NCBI GenBank assembly: GCA_937911795.1
Contig: CALDPJ010000170.1
Location: forward strand, 1-19,476
Direction: 5' to 3'
Length of the DNA: 19,476 nucleotides
DNA from: an uncultured Flavobacteriales bacterium
GTDB taxonomy: Bacteria > Bacteroidota > Bacteroidia > Flavobacteriales_D > SKUL01
In this document: positions 1 to 7,600 of the stretch, one piece after another
How the letters are laid out: the number at the start of each line of letters is the position of its first letter
Position numbering within the stretch: position 1 is the stretch's first letter
The notes under the pieces: model-generated
Seen by the model: the letters and a program-made list of their open reading frames with translations, nothing else
The model's database searches: none
Told to the model about the DNA's origin: nothing
Program-made: the position numbers and the translations under genes

Positions 1-1721
1 TGAAGCAGCACCGCACGCGTCACCATGCCTTTCAACTCTCCTTTTTTATTCGCCACCGGAATGTGTTCCAGGTTTTTTTTCATCATGCGAAATACCGTCT
101 GATCCCAGAGGTCGTCTTCGTTCACCGAGAAAATATCTGTGGTCATAATCTGCCCCACCGTCGAAAAGACGTTCACCCGCATTTCATTTTCATCGGGCAG
201 CGTCCACTCGTGCACGGGTTTTCCTGCCTGCTGGCGCTTCAGCATAGCGGCTGCCAACACAACCGATTTTGTATCGGTGGTGCGGATGTGTTCCATTTTC
301 GACCACGCGTCGAACTGCCACTGCGAACCGGTCTGTCCGCTGCGCACCCGGCGTTCGATGATTTCGAGGTATTCGGTGATTTCTTTCTTGTCGACCGAGG
401 CTTTCTCCAGCCCTGCGTAAGCAATGGGCAGGAGCTCGTCCAGGATCAAATCGTCGGCAGAAATTTTCTCGCCATTGAGCCATCGGAAATGGGTATCCAG
501 ACCATTTCTCGCCGCTTTAAGAATATTGTTTTTTGCGTCTTCAAATTTCATTTGCGACGCGATGTCTTCATATTTCTCCGGCATGCCGTGCATCAGTCCA
601 ATCCAAAAGGCCGTGTTGGCCATTTCGTCCTTGATGGTCGGGCCGGAAGGAAGCAAACGGTTTTCGATGCGCAGGTGCGGATTTCCGTCCAGTATTCCAT
701 AACAGGCCCTGGTCCATCGATAAATGGAGCTGTTGAATACATTCAGATTTTTCAGTTTCTGACGAACGCTTTCCGGGGCATCTTCATCGGGCTGTTCGCC
801 GCCGTATTCCAGGAAAATTTTGAATTTAGCGAGATCATCTTCAAAAATTTCGATTACCGAATCTTTCACCCACTCGTGTCCGAAAGGTACGCGCAGATGT
901 GCTTCGCGGAGATAATCGCTGTTTTCGCGGGTGTCGATGGCTTGTTGAAAAACGGCAATCCGCGTTTCGTGCCACAGGCGTTTACCAAAAAGAATGGCCG
1001 AATTGGTGCCGGCGGCCAGTACCGGAGCAGCAATTGCCTGCGCAAAATTGTATTTCGAGGCAAACTCACCCGGGTTGAGCTGATAGTGAATCTGAAAGCT
1101 CGTGTTGCAGGCTTCAAACATATTCGAAAAATCGGCGGTGCTGAGGTCGTCGATCCCGCTGATGCGAATCGGGTAGTGCTTTTGCTTGAGCCACTGCATG
1201 GCCGCAATCATTGCCCGCGAACGCTCGTTAGGAGTCAGATTGTCCAGATCCAGATCCATTTTCCGGATGGTAGGAAGTATGCCGGTTAAAATCAGTTCAT
1301 AGTCTTCGCCCAATTCCTTGCAGCGTTTGAGTGCTTTGTTGAATGCCGCGGTGAGTTCCGATTCCATTGCAGAAAAGCAGTTGCCGTTCAATACCTGCGG
1401 TTTGAGGTTTATTTCAAGATTGAACTGCGCCAGTTCTGTGGTGAATTCGGGATCATCAACGCCCTTCAGAAAATCCATAATCAGCGGAACCGGCCGATGT
1501 CCGCTATCAATAAAAACCAATTCCTGTTCGGCTCCGATGCGTGGCGTATCTCTGTCGAGCGCTCCTTCGTCAATCATCTCCTTTAATCTTCCCAAATCCT
1601 GTAACACCAGATTGAAAACCCGCTTCTGGTCCTCTGGTTCTGTTACAAATTTCACGGTCTTTACGCCCATATTTTTCCGATCATTACTTTGTTGTTCGGA
1701 TTTTATATTTGAAATATCCAT
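1..1721 (-). CDS. Glutamate-cysteine ligase family (GCS2) protein with C-terminal CBS domain, 3' end cut by window edge
   Basis: This frame is open on the minus strand from an ATG at 1721 to the window edge (573 codons, no stop). The N-terminal half carries the GCS2 ATP-grasp-like signature IGAEQELVFI, followed by TELAQFNLEINL, FEACNTSFQIH, a NSAILFGKRLWHETRIAVFQ block and HLRIENRLLPSGPT, all typical of gamma-glutamylcysteine-forming carboxylate-amine ligases. The last ~55 visible residues (VGQIMTTDIFSV to GMVTRAVLL) look like the first repeat of a CBS domain, which binds adenosyl ligands, so ligase activity may be allosterically controlled. Expected activity is ATP-dependent ligation of an amino acid, probably glutamate to cysteine, in the cytosol; the substrate is inferred. 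An alternative start is the ATG at 1670 (MGVKTVKFV), which matches how I recall relatives beginning. It is divergent from the adenine deaminase gene across 220 bp. Plus-strand open frames across this region are shadows. Confidence 0.85.
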   Translation of the reverse strand, partial: MDISNIKSEQQSNDRKNMGVKTVKFVTEPEDQKRVFNLVLQDLGRLKEMIDEGALDRDTPRIGAEQELVFIDSGHRPVPLIMDFLKGVDDPEFTTELAQFNLEINLKPQVLNGNCFSAMESELTAAFNKALKRCKELGEDYELILTGILPTIRKMDLDLDNLTPNERSRAMIAAMQWLKQKHYPIRISGIDDLSTADFSNMFEACNTSFQIHYQLNPGEFASKYNFAQAIAAPVLAAGTNSAILFGKRLWHETRIAVFQQAIDTRENSDYLREAHLRVPFGHEWVKDSVIEIFEDDLAKFKIFLEYGGEQPDEDAPESVRQKLKNLNVFNSSIYRWTRACYGILDGNPHLRIENRLLPSGPTIKDEMANTAFWIGLMHGMPEKYEDIASQMKFEDAKNNILKAARNGLDTHFRWLNGEKISADDLILDELLPIAYAGLEKASVDKKEITEYLEIIERRVRSGQTGSQWQFDAWSKMEHIRTTDTKSVVLAAAMLKRQQAGKPVHEWTLPDENEMRVNVFSTVGQIMTTDIFSVNEDDLWDQTVFRMMKKNLEHIPVANKKGELKGMVTRAVLL

Positions 1722-1941
1722 GCCACCGGTCTTCAGCGGTTCGCAACGAATGTCATAGCGCAGAAGGTGGTATTTTTTGCGCCTGTTCGGAAAAGGACTT
1801 TTGGAACGTTTTGGGGAAAATAATACTCAGAACCGGCGGTGGGAATGGTGGATCGCCCGTACGACAGCCACAAAATAATTCATATTTTGTATGTTCTTTC
1901 GCAGAAGTAAAATCTGCAACCATTAAAACGAAAATCTGACA

Positions 1942-2964
1942 ATGATCAATCCAGAAACCAAAGCATTTATTGAGGCCATTCCAAAAGCAGAATTGCATTT
2001 GCACATAGAGGGTACATTTGAACCCGAATTGATGTTTGCCATCGCCGAGCGCAATAAAATTTCCATTCCGTATAATTCTGTAGAGGAGGTAAAACAGGCC
2101 TACCGGTTTAATAATTTGCAGGAGTTCCTGGACATCTATTATGCCGGGGCAAACGTACTGAGAACGGAGCAGGATTTTTATGATCTTACCTACGCGTATC
2201 TCGAAAAAGTGAAGTCTCAGAACCTCGTCCACACAGAAATATTTTTTGATCCGCAAACACATACCGACCGCGGCATTTCATTCGACACGGTGATCAATGG
2301 CATTCATCATGCGCTCGACGATGGTCACAAAAATCTCGGTATTTCTTTTCGTCTGATCATGTCTTTTCTGCGCCATCTCGACGAGGCCTCGGCGTTCAAA
2401 ACACTGGAGCAGGCAATGCCTTATCGTTCGCTGATCAATGCCGTAGGGCTAGATTCTTCGGAGCTCGGAAACCCACCGGCGAAGTTTGCGCGGGTGTTTG
2501 AAACCGCACGCGAATCGGGTTTTATTGCGGTTGCTCACGCCGGTGAAGAAGGTCCGGCTGAGTATATTCGCGAAGCACTCGATGTACTGAAGATTTCGAG
2601 AATTGATCACGGAAACCGTTCGCTCGATGACCCGGAACTGGTGGATCGATTGGTCAGAATGAGAATGCCGCTCACGCTTTGTCCGTTGTCGAACCGGGAG
2701 TTGCAGGTGGTTCCGGATCTAAAAGATCATCCGGTGCAACGAATGATGGATCTGGGAATGCTGGTGACGGTAAATTCTGACGATCCTGCCTATTTTGGTG
2801 GTTATATGAATGAAAATTATTTTGCCATTGCCGAAGCGCTTAACCTTTCAAAGGATCAAATAGCAGAACTGGCAAAAAATAGTTTTAAAGCGAGCTGGCT
2901 CTCGGATGAAGAAAAGGAAATGAGAATCCGCGAAGTGGATCTATGTCTCGAAAATTTTGCCTGA
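1942..2964 (+). CDS. Adenine deaminase-type amidohydrolase (adenosine/adenine deaminase family)
   Basis: A 340-residue cytosolic, Zn-dependent TIM-barrel deaminase. Metal and catalytic motifs are complete: H19-L-H21 in HLHIEGT, H199 and E202 in HAGEEGP, H223 in IDHGNRS, and D280-D281 in NSDDPAYFGG. Adenosine deaminases proper usually read HxHLDG at the first motif. The HxHIEGT form, with the NNLQEFLDIYYAG and FFDPQTHTDRGI blocks, is typical of the bacterial/fungal adenine deaminase branch (Aah1-like; Pseudomonas PA0148 type). The likely reaction is therefore adenine to hypoxanthine plus ammonia, in purine salvage. Many databases would label it adenosine deaminase. The ATG at 1942 lies directly before a conserved N-terminus (IEAIPKAELHLH); there is no Shine-Dalgarno. 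The next gene starts 10 nt after the stop, so the two are probably co-transcribed. Confidence 0.93.
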   Translation: MINPETKAFIEAIPKAELHLHIEGTFEPELMFAIAERNKISIPYNSVEEVKQAYRFNNLQEFLDIYYAGANVLRTEQDFYDLTYAYLEKVKSQNLVHTEIFFDPQTHTDRGISFDTVINGIHHALDDGHKNLGISFRLIMSFLRHLDEASAFKTLEQAMPYRSLINAVGLDSSELGNPPAKFARVFETARESGFIAVAHAGEEGPAEYIREALDVLKISRIDHGNRSLDDPELVDRLVRMRMPLTLCPLSNRELQVVPDLKDHPVQRMMDLGMLVTVNSDDPAYFGGYMNENYFAIAEALNLSKDQIAELAKNSFKASWLSDEEKEMRIREVDLCLENFA

Positions 2965-2974
2965 TCGCTAAAAA

Positions 2975-4048
2975 ATGGAAGCCGTTCACACCATTGTGCT
3001 TTTGGTCTCGGCTGCCGCCATTTTGACCACTCTGCTGCCGTTTTTAAAATGGAATCACTGGGTGGTTCGTGTATTTGATTTTCCACGATTACAGATAGCT
3101 GCCATACAACTTGCGCTGCTGGTGGTTTCAGCCTTTTTCATGGAACCGGAATTCCATTGGTGGTATGTCATCACAATGTTGTTGCTCGGGAGCTTCGGAT
3201 ATCAGCTAAAGAAAATTTTCAGCTTTACACCATTGGCAGGGGTGGAAGTGAAGAAATATCAGGGTCAGCAGGATGATAATTCGCTTTCGCTGATGGTGAG
3301 CAATGTTCTCATATCCAACAAAAAACCTGAGGCTCTGATCAATCTGGTGCGTCAGCGAAACCCGGATATCTTGTTGACGCTGGAAACCGACCAGTGGTGG
3401 GAGGACGAGCTGAAGGAAATCGAAAAGGATTACCCAACGCAGGTAAAGGTGCCGCTGGATAATAAATACGGCATGCACTTGTATTCGAAGCTGGAGCTTC
3501 AGAATCCGCAGGTAAAGTATTTACTGTCTGACGAAGTGCCTTCGATCCATGCCTCATTAAAATTGCGATCCGGACACCCGGTCGAAATTCACTGCCTGCA
3601 TCCGAAGCCTCCAAGTCCGACCGAAAGTGAAACCTCTGCGGGCCGGGATGCAGAATTGCTGATCGTTGCAAAAGAAGTACAGGATCTGGATAAGAGCGTT
3701 CTCGTATTTGGCGATCTGAACGATGTTGCGTGGTCGCATACCACCCGGCTGTTCAAAAAAGTAAGCGAATTGCTCGACCCGCGGGTTGGCAGAGGGTTTT
3801 ACAATACGTTCAATGCGAAGTATCCATTGTTTCGGTGGCCCCTGGATCATATTTTTCATTCCAATGATTTTCTGCTGAGGGATATCCAACGACTGGCGAA
3901 TATCGATTCAGATCATTTTCCGATGTATGTTTCGTTGCAGTATCATCCGCAGGCCGAACACCATCAGGATGAACCCGAAGCCGATAGAGATGAAATGAAA
4001 CAAGCGGAAAAAAAGATAAACGAAGGCCGCACCGAGCAACCAGATTAG
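2975..4048 (+). CDS. Membrane-anchored endonuclease/exonuclease/phosphatase (EEP) family protein
   Basis: A 357-residue protein with two or three hydrophobic segments in residues 1-75 (VLLVSAAAILTTLLPFL; LALLVVSAFFM; YVITMLLLGSFGYQL), then an EEP/DNase I-like catalytic domain. Visible catalytic-type residues are E137 in LTLETDQWW, D247 and N249 in FGDLNDVAWS, and D313-H314 in IDSDHFPMYV, matching the Mg-binding Glu, Asp/Asn pair and terminal His of the fold. The substrate (nucleic acid, phosphoinositide-like lipid or other phosphodiester) cannot be told from sequence. The topology puts the domain next to a membrane, probably on the periplasmic side, as in related DNase I-like membrane proteins. 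The last ~30 residues form a charged low-complexity tail (DEPEADRDEMKQAEKK). It begins 10 nt after the deaminase stop codon. Confidence 0.88.
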   Translation: MEAVHTIVLLVSAAAILTTLLPFLKWNHWVVRVFDFPRLQIAAIQLALLVVSAFFMEPEFHWWYVITMLLLGSFGYQLKKIFSFTPLAGVEVKKYQGQQDDNSLSLMVSNVLISNKKPEALINLVRQRNPDILLTLETDQWWEDELKEIEKDYPTQVKVPLDNKYGMHLYSKLELQNPQVKYLLSDEVPSIHASLKLRSGHPVEIHCLHPKPPSPTESETSAGRDAELLIVAKEVQDLDKSVLVFGDLNDVAWSHTTRLFKKVSELLDPRVGRGFYNTFNAKYPLFRWPLDHIFHSNDFLLRDIQRLANIDSDHFPMYVSLQYHPQAEHHQDEPEADRDEMKQAEKKINEGRTEQPD

Positions 4049-4161
4049 TCGGCCTCAATCCTTTACAATTGTGTATTTTGGTATTATGAAACAATTCATC
4101 ACGGCACTCCGGTTTTTCACCTGATTTCCTGAAATGATCACGAAAAATTCAATTTCTGTAT

Positions 4162-5316
4162 ATGTCTGCACCTTCTGATACCCGGAAACGGAAATTTTCA
4201 GTTACGGCTATGGTGGTGGCAACCATTGTTTTGCTGCTGCTTTTGTTCGGGATGATTTATCATTTCTTTTTGAAAGACGAAGTGATTTCGGTTTCGGGCG
4301 CCAAAATATCGGAACTGATTAATATGGACGTCAGTTTTGATGGTTACGAATTCATCGACGGAGCATCGCTCGAAATAACTGGACTGGTGATTAAATCTCC
4401 TTATGCGAAGGAAGATTACCGGGAGGTAAATGCGCGTCATACAGATTGGATTATTGCAAAAATCAGCCGGATTCGCCTCGATAATTTCGATTATGAACGA
4501 TTGATGGACGACCGCGAATGTTCGGCTTCAAAAATCACGATTGACTCTGCATGGGTTGAGGTGTACCGAGATAAAACGTTGCCCGAACCACTGTTCATTT
4601 ATAAAGCGCTTCCGGCTTCGTTGTTGCGCATGATCGAAGGATCGGTCAATGTGGATACGCTGATCATGAACAATATTTTCATCCAATACGAGGAGCGTAC
4701 GAAACATGCTTCAGAGCCGGGGAAAATCACGTTTCAGAATCTCTCGGCCGAATGCTATCACCTCACCAATGATTCGGCACGGTTGGCCGCCAATCCTTAT
4801 TTTACCATTTACGCGAGTACGCAGGTGCTCGAAAAGGCGGTGATTAAAGCGGATATCCGGTTTGATTTATCCAGTGAGAACGATGAATTTACAATGACCG
4901 CCGAAGGAGGTTCGTTCGATGCATCCATACTCAATTCTGTTATTGTAGGCGTTTTACCTGCGAAGATCACAGATGGTGAAGTGAAGCGGATGCAAATAGA
5001 GATGACGGCCAACGACGATCGTGCTACAGGAAACATGGAGTTTGAGTATGCCGACATGAAATTCGATTTATTGACCGACGACGACAGTAAGTTGAAGTCC
5101 TGGCTGGCCACAGCTGCCGGCAGAACGATCATTCGCAAGGACAATCTGAGTACGCAGAACAATTACCGCAGTGGTGAGATCGCCTTCAACCGGCGCAAAG
5201 ATCGCTTTATTTTCAATTATTGGTGGAATAGCCTCAAGAGCGGAATTGTGGATGTGATGGTGAGTGATACCGGAAAAATGATCAACCTTGATGAGAAGGC
5301 GAAGGAAACGAATTAG
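4162..5316 (+). CDS. Single-pass membrane protein of unknown function, possibly AsmA-like
   Basis: A 384-residue protein with a short basic cytoplasmic N-terminus (about 1-12: DTRKRKF), one strong transmembrane helix (about 13-37, TAMVVATIVLLLLLFGMIYHFFL) and a large, probably periplasmic domain. That domain is rich in alternating beta-type stretches such as KITIDSAWVEVYRD, DTLIMNNIFIQYEE and KADIRFDLSS. This layout, and phrases such as FQNLSAECYHL, resemble AsmA/DUF748-type envelope proteins of Bacteroidota that form long beta-structures implicated in phospholipid transfer, but I see no diagnostic motif and the assignment is tentative. It stands alone, 113 nt after the EEP gene and 136 nt before the next small gene. 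The ATG is preceded by an AT-rich leader without Shine-Dalgarno. The downstream Mla-type operon makes an envelope-lipid role attractive but unproven. Confidence 0.85.
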   Translation: MSAPSDTRKRKFSVTAMVVATIVLLLLLFGMIYHFFLKDEVISVSGAKISELINMDVSFDGYEFIDGASLEITGLVIKSPYAKEDYREVNARHTDWIIAKISRIRLDNFDYERLMDDRECSASKITIDSAWVEVYRDKTLPEPLFIYKALPASLLRMIEGSVNVDTLIMNNIFIQYEERTKHASEPGKITFQNLSAECYHLTNDSARLAANPYFTIYASTQVLEKAVIKADIRFDLSSENDEFTMTAEGGSFDASILNSVIVGVLPAKITDGEVKRMQIEMTANDDRATGNMEFEYADMKFDLLTDDDSKLKSWLATAAGRTIIRKDNLSTQNNYRSGEIAFNRRKDRFIFNYWWNSLKSGIVDVMVSDTGKMINLDEKAKETN

Positions 5317-5452
5317 AGGTCTACTACCCTGATGACGAGGTGGGATTTTTGTAAATCGTCTTGCGAAAGCTGTAATATTCTTCCGGATTTTAAGTGCCAA
5401 CTTTGATATATCAGAAACAACAATAACATTCATTCCGATATAAATTTAAGTC

Positions 5453-5659
5453 ATGGCTACACCAGAAAAACCGAATCCTGAAGCTTCACGCGCAGGCAGA
5501 GATCAGAAAGATCCGGCAGGAGATCGTAACAACCCAAGTCCTGACCGCCAGCAACGCGACCGCGAAAATCCGCGCAGCGAAGGAGAAACTGAAAAGGCAC
5601 ACAACGAAAGTAACCGCGATCGTCAGGCAGGCGATCCGAGTTCAAGACAAAGACGATGA
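5453..5659 (+). CDS. Small hyper-hydrophilic, probably disordered protein
   Basis: A 68-residue protein built almost only from Arg, Asp, Glu, Asn, Gln, Ser, Pro, Gly, Lys and Ala. After the initiator Met it contains no Leu, Ile, Val, Phe, Tyr, Trp, Met or Cys, so it cannot form a hydrophobic core and is expected to be intrinsically disordered. There is no signal peptide or lipobox, so it should be cytosolic. RDR/DRQ-type units recur (AGRDQKD, GDRNNPSPDRQQRDREN, SNRDRQAGD). The composition recalls hydrophilin or KGG-type stress proteins, but no family motif is present and a stress role is only an inference. The frame is supported by a start after an AT-rich leader, by a clear stop, and by a terminator-like hairpin 20 nt downstream. 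The antisense frame here (5457-5645) is a shadow. Confidence 0.7.
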   Translation: MATPEKPNPEASRAGRDQKDPAGDRNNPSPDRQQRDRENPRSEGETEKAHNESNRDRQAGDPSSRQRR

Positions 5660-5679
5660 TTACTGAGGGTTGAAAACAG

Positions 5680-5715
5680 AAAAGCAGGATTGATCAAACG
5701 AGATCTCCGCTTTTT
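5680..5715 (+). terminator. Probable intrinsic terminator after the small hydrophilic gene
   Basis: The arms AAAAGC (5680-5685) and GCTTTT (5709-5714) pair perfectly, with one mismatch and two further pairs continuing inward, then a T-run (5710-5715). It lies 20 nt after the stop of the 68-residue gene. The A-rich left arm facing a U-rich right arm is the usual shape of an intrinsic terminator; the loop is rather large, so confidence is moderate. Confidence 0.5.
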
Positions 5716-5729
5716 ATTCTCGTCTAACT

Positions 5730-5782
5730 ACAACATGGCGCATTTCTGCTGAAGTTAAAATTCGGCAAATGCGCCATGTTGT
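5730..5782. repeat. Perfect 16-bp inverted repeat (hairpin)
   Basis: The left arm ACAACATGGCGCATTT (5730-5745) is the exact reverse complement of AAATGCGCCATGTTGT (5767-5782). Weaker pairing continues inward (GC-GAA against TTC-GGC), leaving a short loop around 5753-5759. A short T-run (5782-5786) follows on the plus strand. It could be a second, stronger terminator, a stable 3' end for the upstream transcript, or a copy of a dispersed palindromic element. Confidence 0.75.
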
Positions 5783-5966
5783 TTTTGTGTTCTGTGCTTC
5801 CTAAAATGTGTGATTTATGTAAGTGAACGGGAAAGTTGTATAACACTTTTGCGTTTCATTTTATGCATCCTTGTATAAATCCATTCGTTTTGGCTGTTAG
5901 AATAATGCTCAGTTCGGACGCGAAAAAGAAAGGAAGCGGTAAAATATTATCCGCTGTTTATTCAAC

Positions 5967-5985
5967 AATTGTAAATTAAACAATT
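5967..5985. repeat. Small AT-rich inverted repeat upstream of mlaE
   Basis: AATTGT (5967-5972) and ACAATT (5980-5985) form a 6-bp perfect dyad around a 7-nt spacer, about 45 nt before the mlaE start. The symmetry and position suit a regulator-binding site or leader hairpin, but the stem is short and AT-rich and could be chance. Confidence 0.25.
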
Positions 5986-6031
5986 AAGGGTTTCGATTCG
6001 CTACCGGATTGTAGAACCACATTAGTAGTCT

Positions 6032-6808
6032 ATGAAGAAAATTATGACTTTGCCGGTGTCATTGCAGGAATATTTTGCTGAAGTAGCAGGATTATCCCGC
6101 TTCACGTCGCGCTTTTTTAAGAACGTGCACAAACGTCCGTGGGAGATTTCAGAAACCATCCGGCAGTCGTACCTCATCGGTTATCAATCACTCGGCCTGG
6201 TATTGATTACTTCCTTTATCATGGGCGTTGTACTTACCATTCAGTCGCGCCCAACTCTGGCGCATTTCGGAGCGGAGTCGTGGCTACCCGGAATGGTGGC
6301 AGTGTCGATTGTTCGCGAAATTGGTCCGATCATTACCGCACTTATTTGTGCCGGTAAGGTAGGCTCCGGAATCGGTGCGGAGCTCGCATCCATGAAGGTT
6401 ACCGAGCAAATCGATGCCATGGAAGTGTCCGGAATCAATCCGTTCAAATACATCGTCATTACGCGGGTAGTAGCCGCTACGCTGATGCTTCCGGTGCTCG
6501 TGGTATTTGCCGATTTTATCGGATTGGTCGGCTCATTTGTAGGTGTGAATCTTCAGGGCGATGTAGGTATTCGGCTGTATTTTTCACAAGCCATTGCTGC
6601 AGTTGATTTTATCGATGTTTTCCCCGCTTTTATAAAAAGTTTTTTCTTCGGTTTGGCCATCGGAATTATTTCCTGCTACAAAGGATATACTTCCAACAAA
6701 GGTACAGAAGGCGTGGGATTGTCGGCGAACTCTGCCGTGGTGCTGAGTCTGTTGTGTGTATTTTTAATTGACCTCGTTGCCGTTCAGTTGGCCAGTTTCT
6801 TCGAATAA
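6032..6808 (+). CDS. mlaE: MlaE-family ABC transporter permease
   Basis: A 258-residue polytopic inner-membrane protein and permease subunit of an Mla/MCE lipid transporter. It begins with an amphipathic N-terminal stretch (about 1-45), followed by about five hydrophobic segments, including SLGLVLITSFIMGVVLTI, MVAVSIVREIGPIITALICAG, VVAATLMLPVLVVFADFIGLVGSFVGV, FIKSFFFGLAIGIISC and VVLSLLCVFLIDLVAVQLASF. The central IREIGPIIT / GKVGSGIGAELASM / EQIDAMEVSGINP block is the hallmark of the family; EQIDAME lies in the cytoplasmic coupling helix that contacts the ATPase. Length is normal for the family. It is the first gene of the mlaE-mlaF-mlaD operon, and the ATPase gene starts 4 nt after its stop. 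The ATG follows an A/T-rich leader without Shine-Dalgarno. Confidence 0.95.
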   Translation: MKKIMTLPVSLQEYFAEVAGLSRFTSRFFKNVHKRPWEISETIRQSYLIGYQSLGLVLITSFIMGVVLTIQSRPTLAHFGAESWLPGMVAVSIVREIGPIITALICAGKVGSGIGAELASMKVTEQIDAMEVSGINPFKYIVITRVVAATLMLPVLVVFADFIGLVGSFVGVNLQGDVGIRLYFSQAIAAVDFIDVFPAFIKSFFFGLAIGIISCYKGYTSNKGTEGVGLSANSAVVLSLLCVFLIDLVAVQLASFFE

Positions 6809-6812
6809 TATT

Positions 6813-7589
6813 ATGGAATCAGCAGTAAAAAATATAAAAGAGAAAAAAGCCGCAGGAAACAGTGCTGAGGTGATGGTGGAGATGAAGCACGTGAAGAAGT
6901 CCTTTAAAGACAATCATGTGTTGCAGGATGTGAATCTGACCATTCATTCGGGAGAAAATGTTGTGGTGCTGGGAAAATCCGGAACCGGAAAATCTGTCCT
7001 CATAAAATGCCTGGTTCGATTACTGAAACACGATGACGGAGAATTACTTGTTTTCGGTAAAAATATGGCCGAAATGGAAGATGATGAGTTGAATGAGCTC
7101 CGGAAAAAAATCGGCTTTGTTTTCCAGCATTCCGCACTGTATGATTCAATGACGGTAGGAGAGAATCTGCGCTTTCATTTGCGGGATCAGCGCAATCAGT
7201 CTTCCGAAGAAAAAGACAAACTGGTTCATGAGGCGCTGCGCAGTGTAGGACTAGAAGATTCAGTTGATTTAATGCCTGCAGAACTTTCGGGCGGGATGAG
7301 GAAAAGAATTGGACTGGCCCGCACGATGATTCTCAAACCGGAGCTTATGCTCTATGATGAACCAACTGCCGGACTTGATCCGGTAAATGCGCGTGAGATC
7401 AGCAAACTCATCCTCGAAGTCCAGCAGGAGTACAAAACAACATCGCTGATTATTACTCATGATATTGAATGTGCACGCATTACAGCAAACCGGATTCTGG
7501 TGTTGAAAGAAGGAAAATTCGAAGCAGAAGGAACATTCGAAGAGCTGGAAAAGTCGGAAGACAAATGGGTGCGATCATTTTTTGAATAA
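6813..7589 (+). CDS. mlaF: MlaF-type ABC transporter ATP-binding protein
   Basis: A 258-residue cytosolic ATPase that powers the MlaE permease. Motifs are all intact: Walker A GKSGTGKS (54-61), Q-loop in FVFQHSALYDSMTV, ABC signature LSGGM (158-162), Walker B LMLYDE with D182 and E183, D-loop AGLD, and H-loop H216 in IITHD. ALYDSMTVGENLRF and SGGMRKRIGLARTM are typical of the MlaF/Mkl branch. The frame stays open upstream to an ATG at 6768 inside mlaE, but the ATG at 6813, 4 nt after the mlaE stop, avoids a 40-nt overlap and leaves only a short extension before the domain, so I prefer it. mlaD follows 11 nt after the stop. Confidence 0.95.
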   Translation: MESAVKNIKEKKAAGNSAEVMVEMKHVKKSFKDNHVLQDVNLTIHSGENVVVLGKSGTGKSVLIKCLVRLLKHDDGELLVFGKNMAEMEDDELNELRKKIGFVFQHSALYDSMTVGENLRFHLRDQRNQSSEEKDKLVHEALRSVGLEDSVDLMPAELSGGMRKRIGLARTMILKPELMLYDEPTAGLDPVNAREISKLILEVQQEYKTTSLIITHDIECARITANRILVLKEGKFEAEGTFEELEKSEDKWVRSFFE

Positions 7590-7600
7590 AAACATTAACC

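Larger units (their letters stand above)
5660..6031. other. Non-coding gap between the small hydrophilic gene and the mla operon
   Basis: This 372-bp stretch has no convincing gene. It holds a terminator-like hairpin (5680-5715), a long perfect inverted repeat (5730-5782) and a smaller AT-rich hairpin (5967-5985). A one-mismatch Bacteroidota -7-like octamer, CACTTTTG, lies at 5844-5851 but has no clear TTG at the right upstream distance. If it were the mla promoter it would give a leader of about 170 nt. Confidence 0.6.

Noticed and set aside
63..1289. Long plus-strand open frame (408 codons)
   Set aside because: It is antisense to the GCS2-CBS gene, whose minus-strand frame is open across the whole region and carries recognisable motifs; the plus-strand translation has no family features.
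1753..2262. Minus-strand open frame overlapping the adenine deaminase start
   Set aside because: It lies antisense to a clear enzyme gene and has no motif; it is a codon-bias shadow.
5324..5350. Possible terminator after the AsmA-like gene
   Set aside because: Only a 5-bp stem with a G-T pair before a T-run; too weak to claim.
6768..6812. N-terminal extension of mlaF from the ATG at 6768
   Set aside because: It would overlap the end of mlaE by about 40 nt; the ATG at 6813 right after the mlaE stop gives a normal-length protein.
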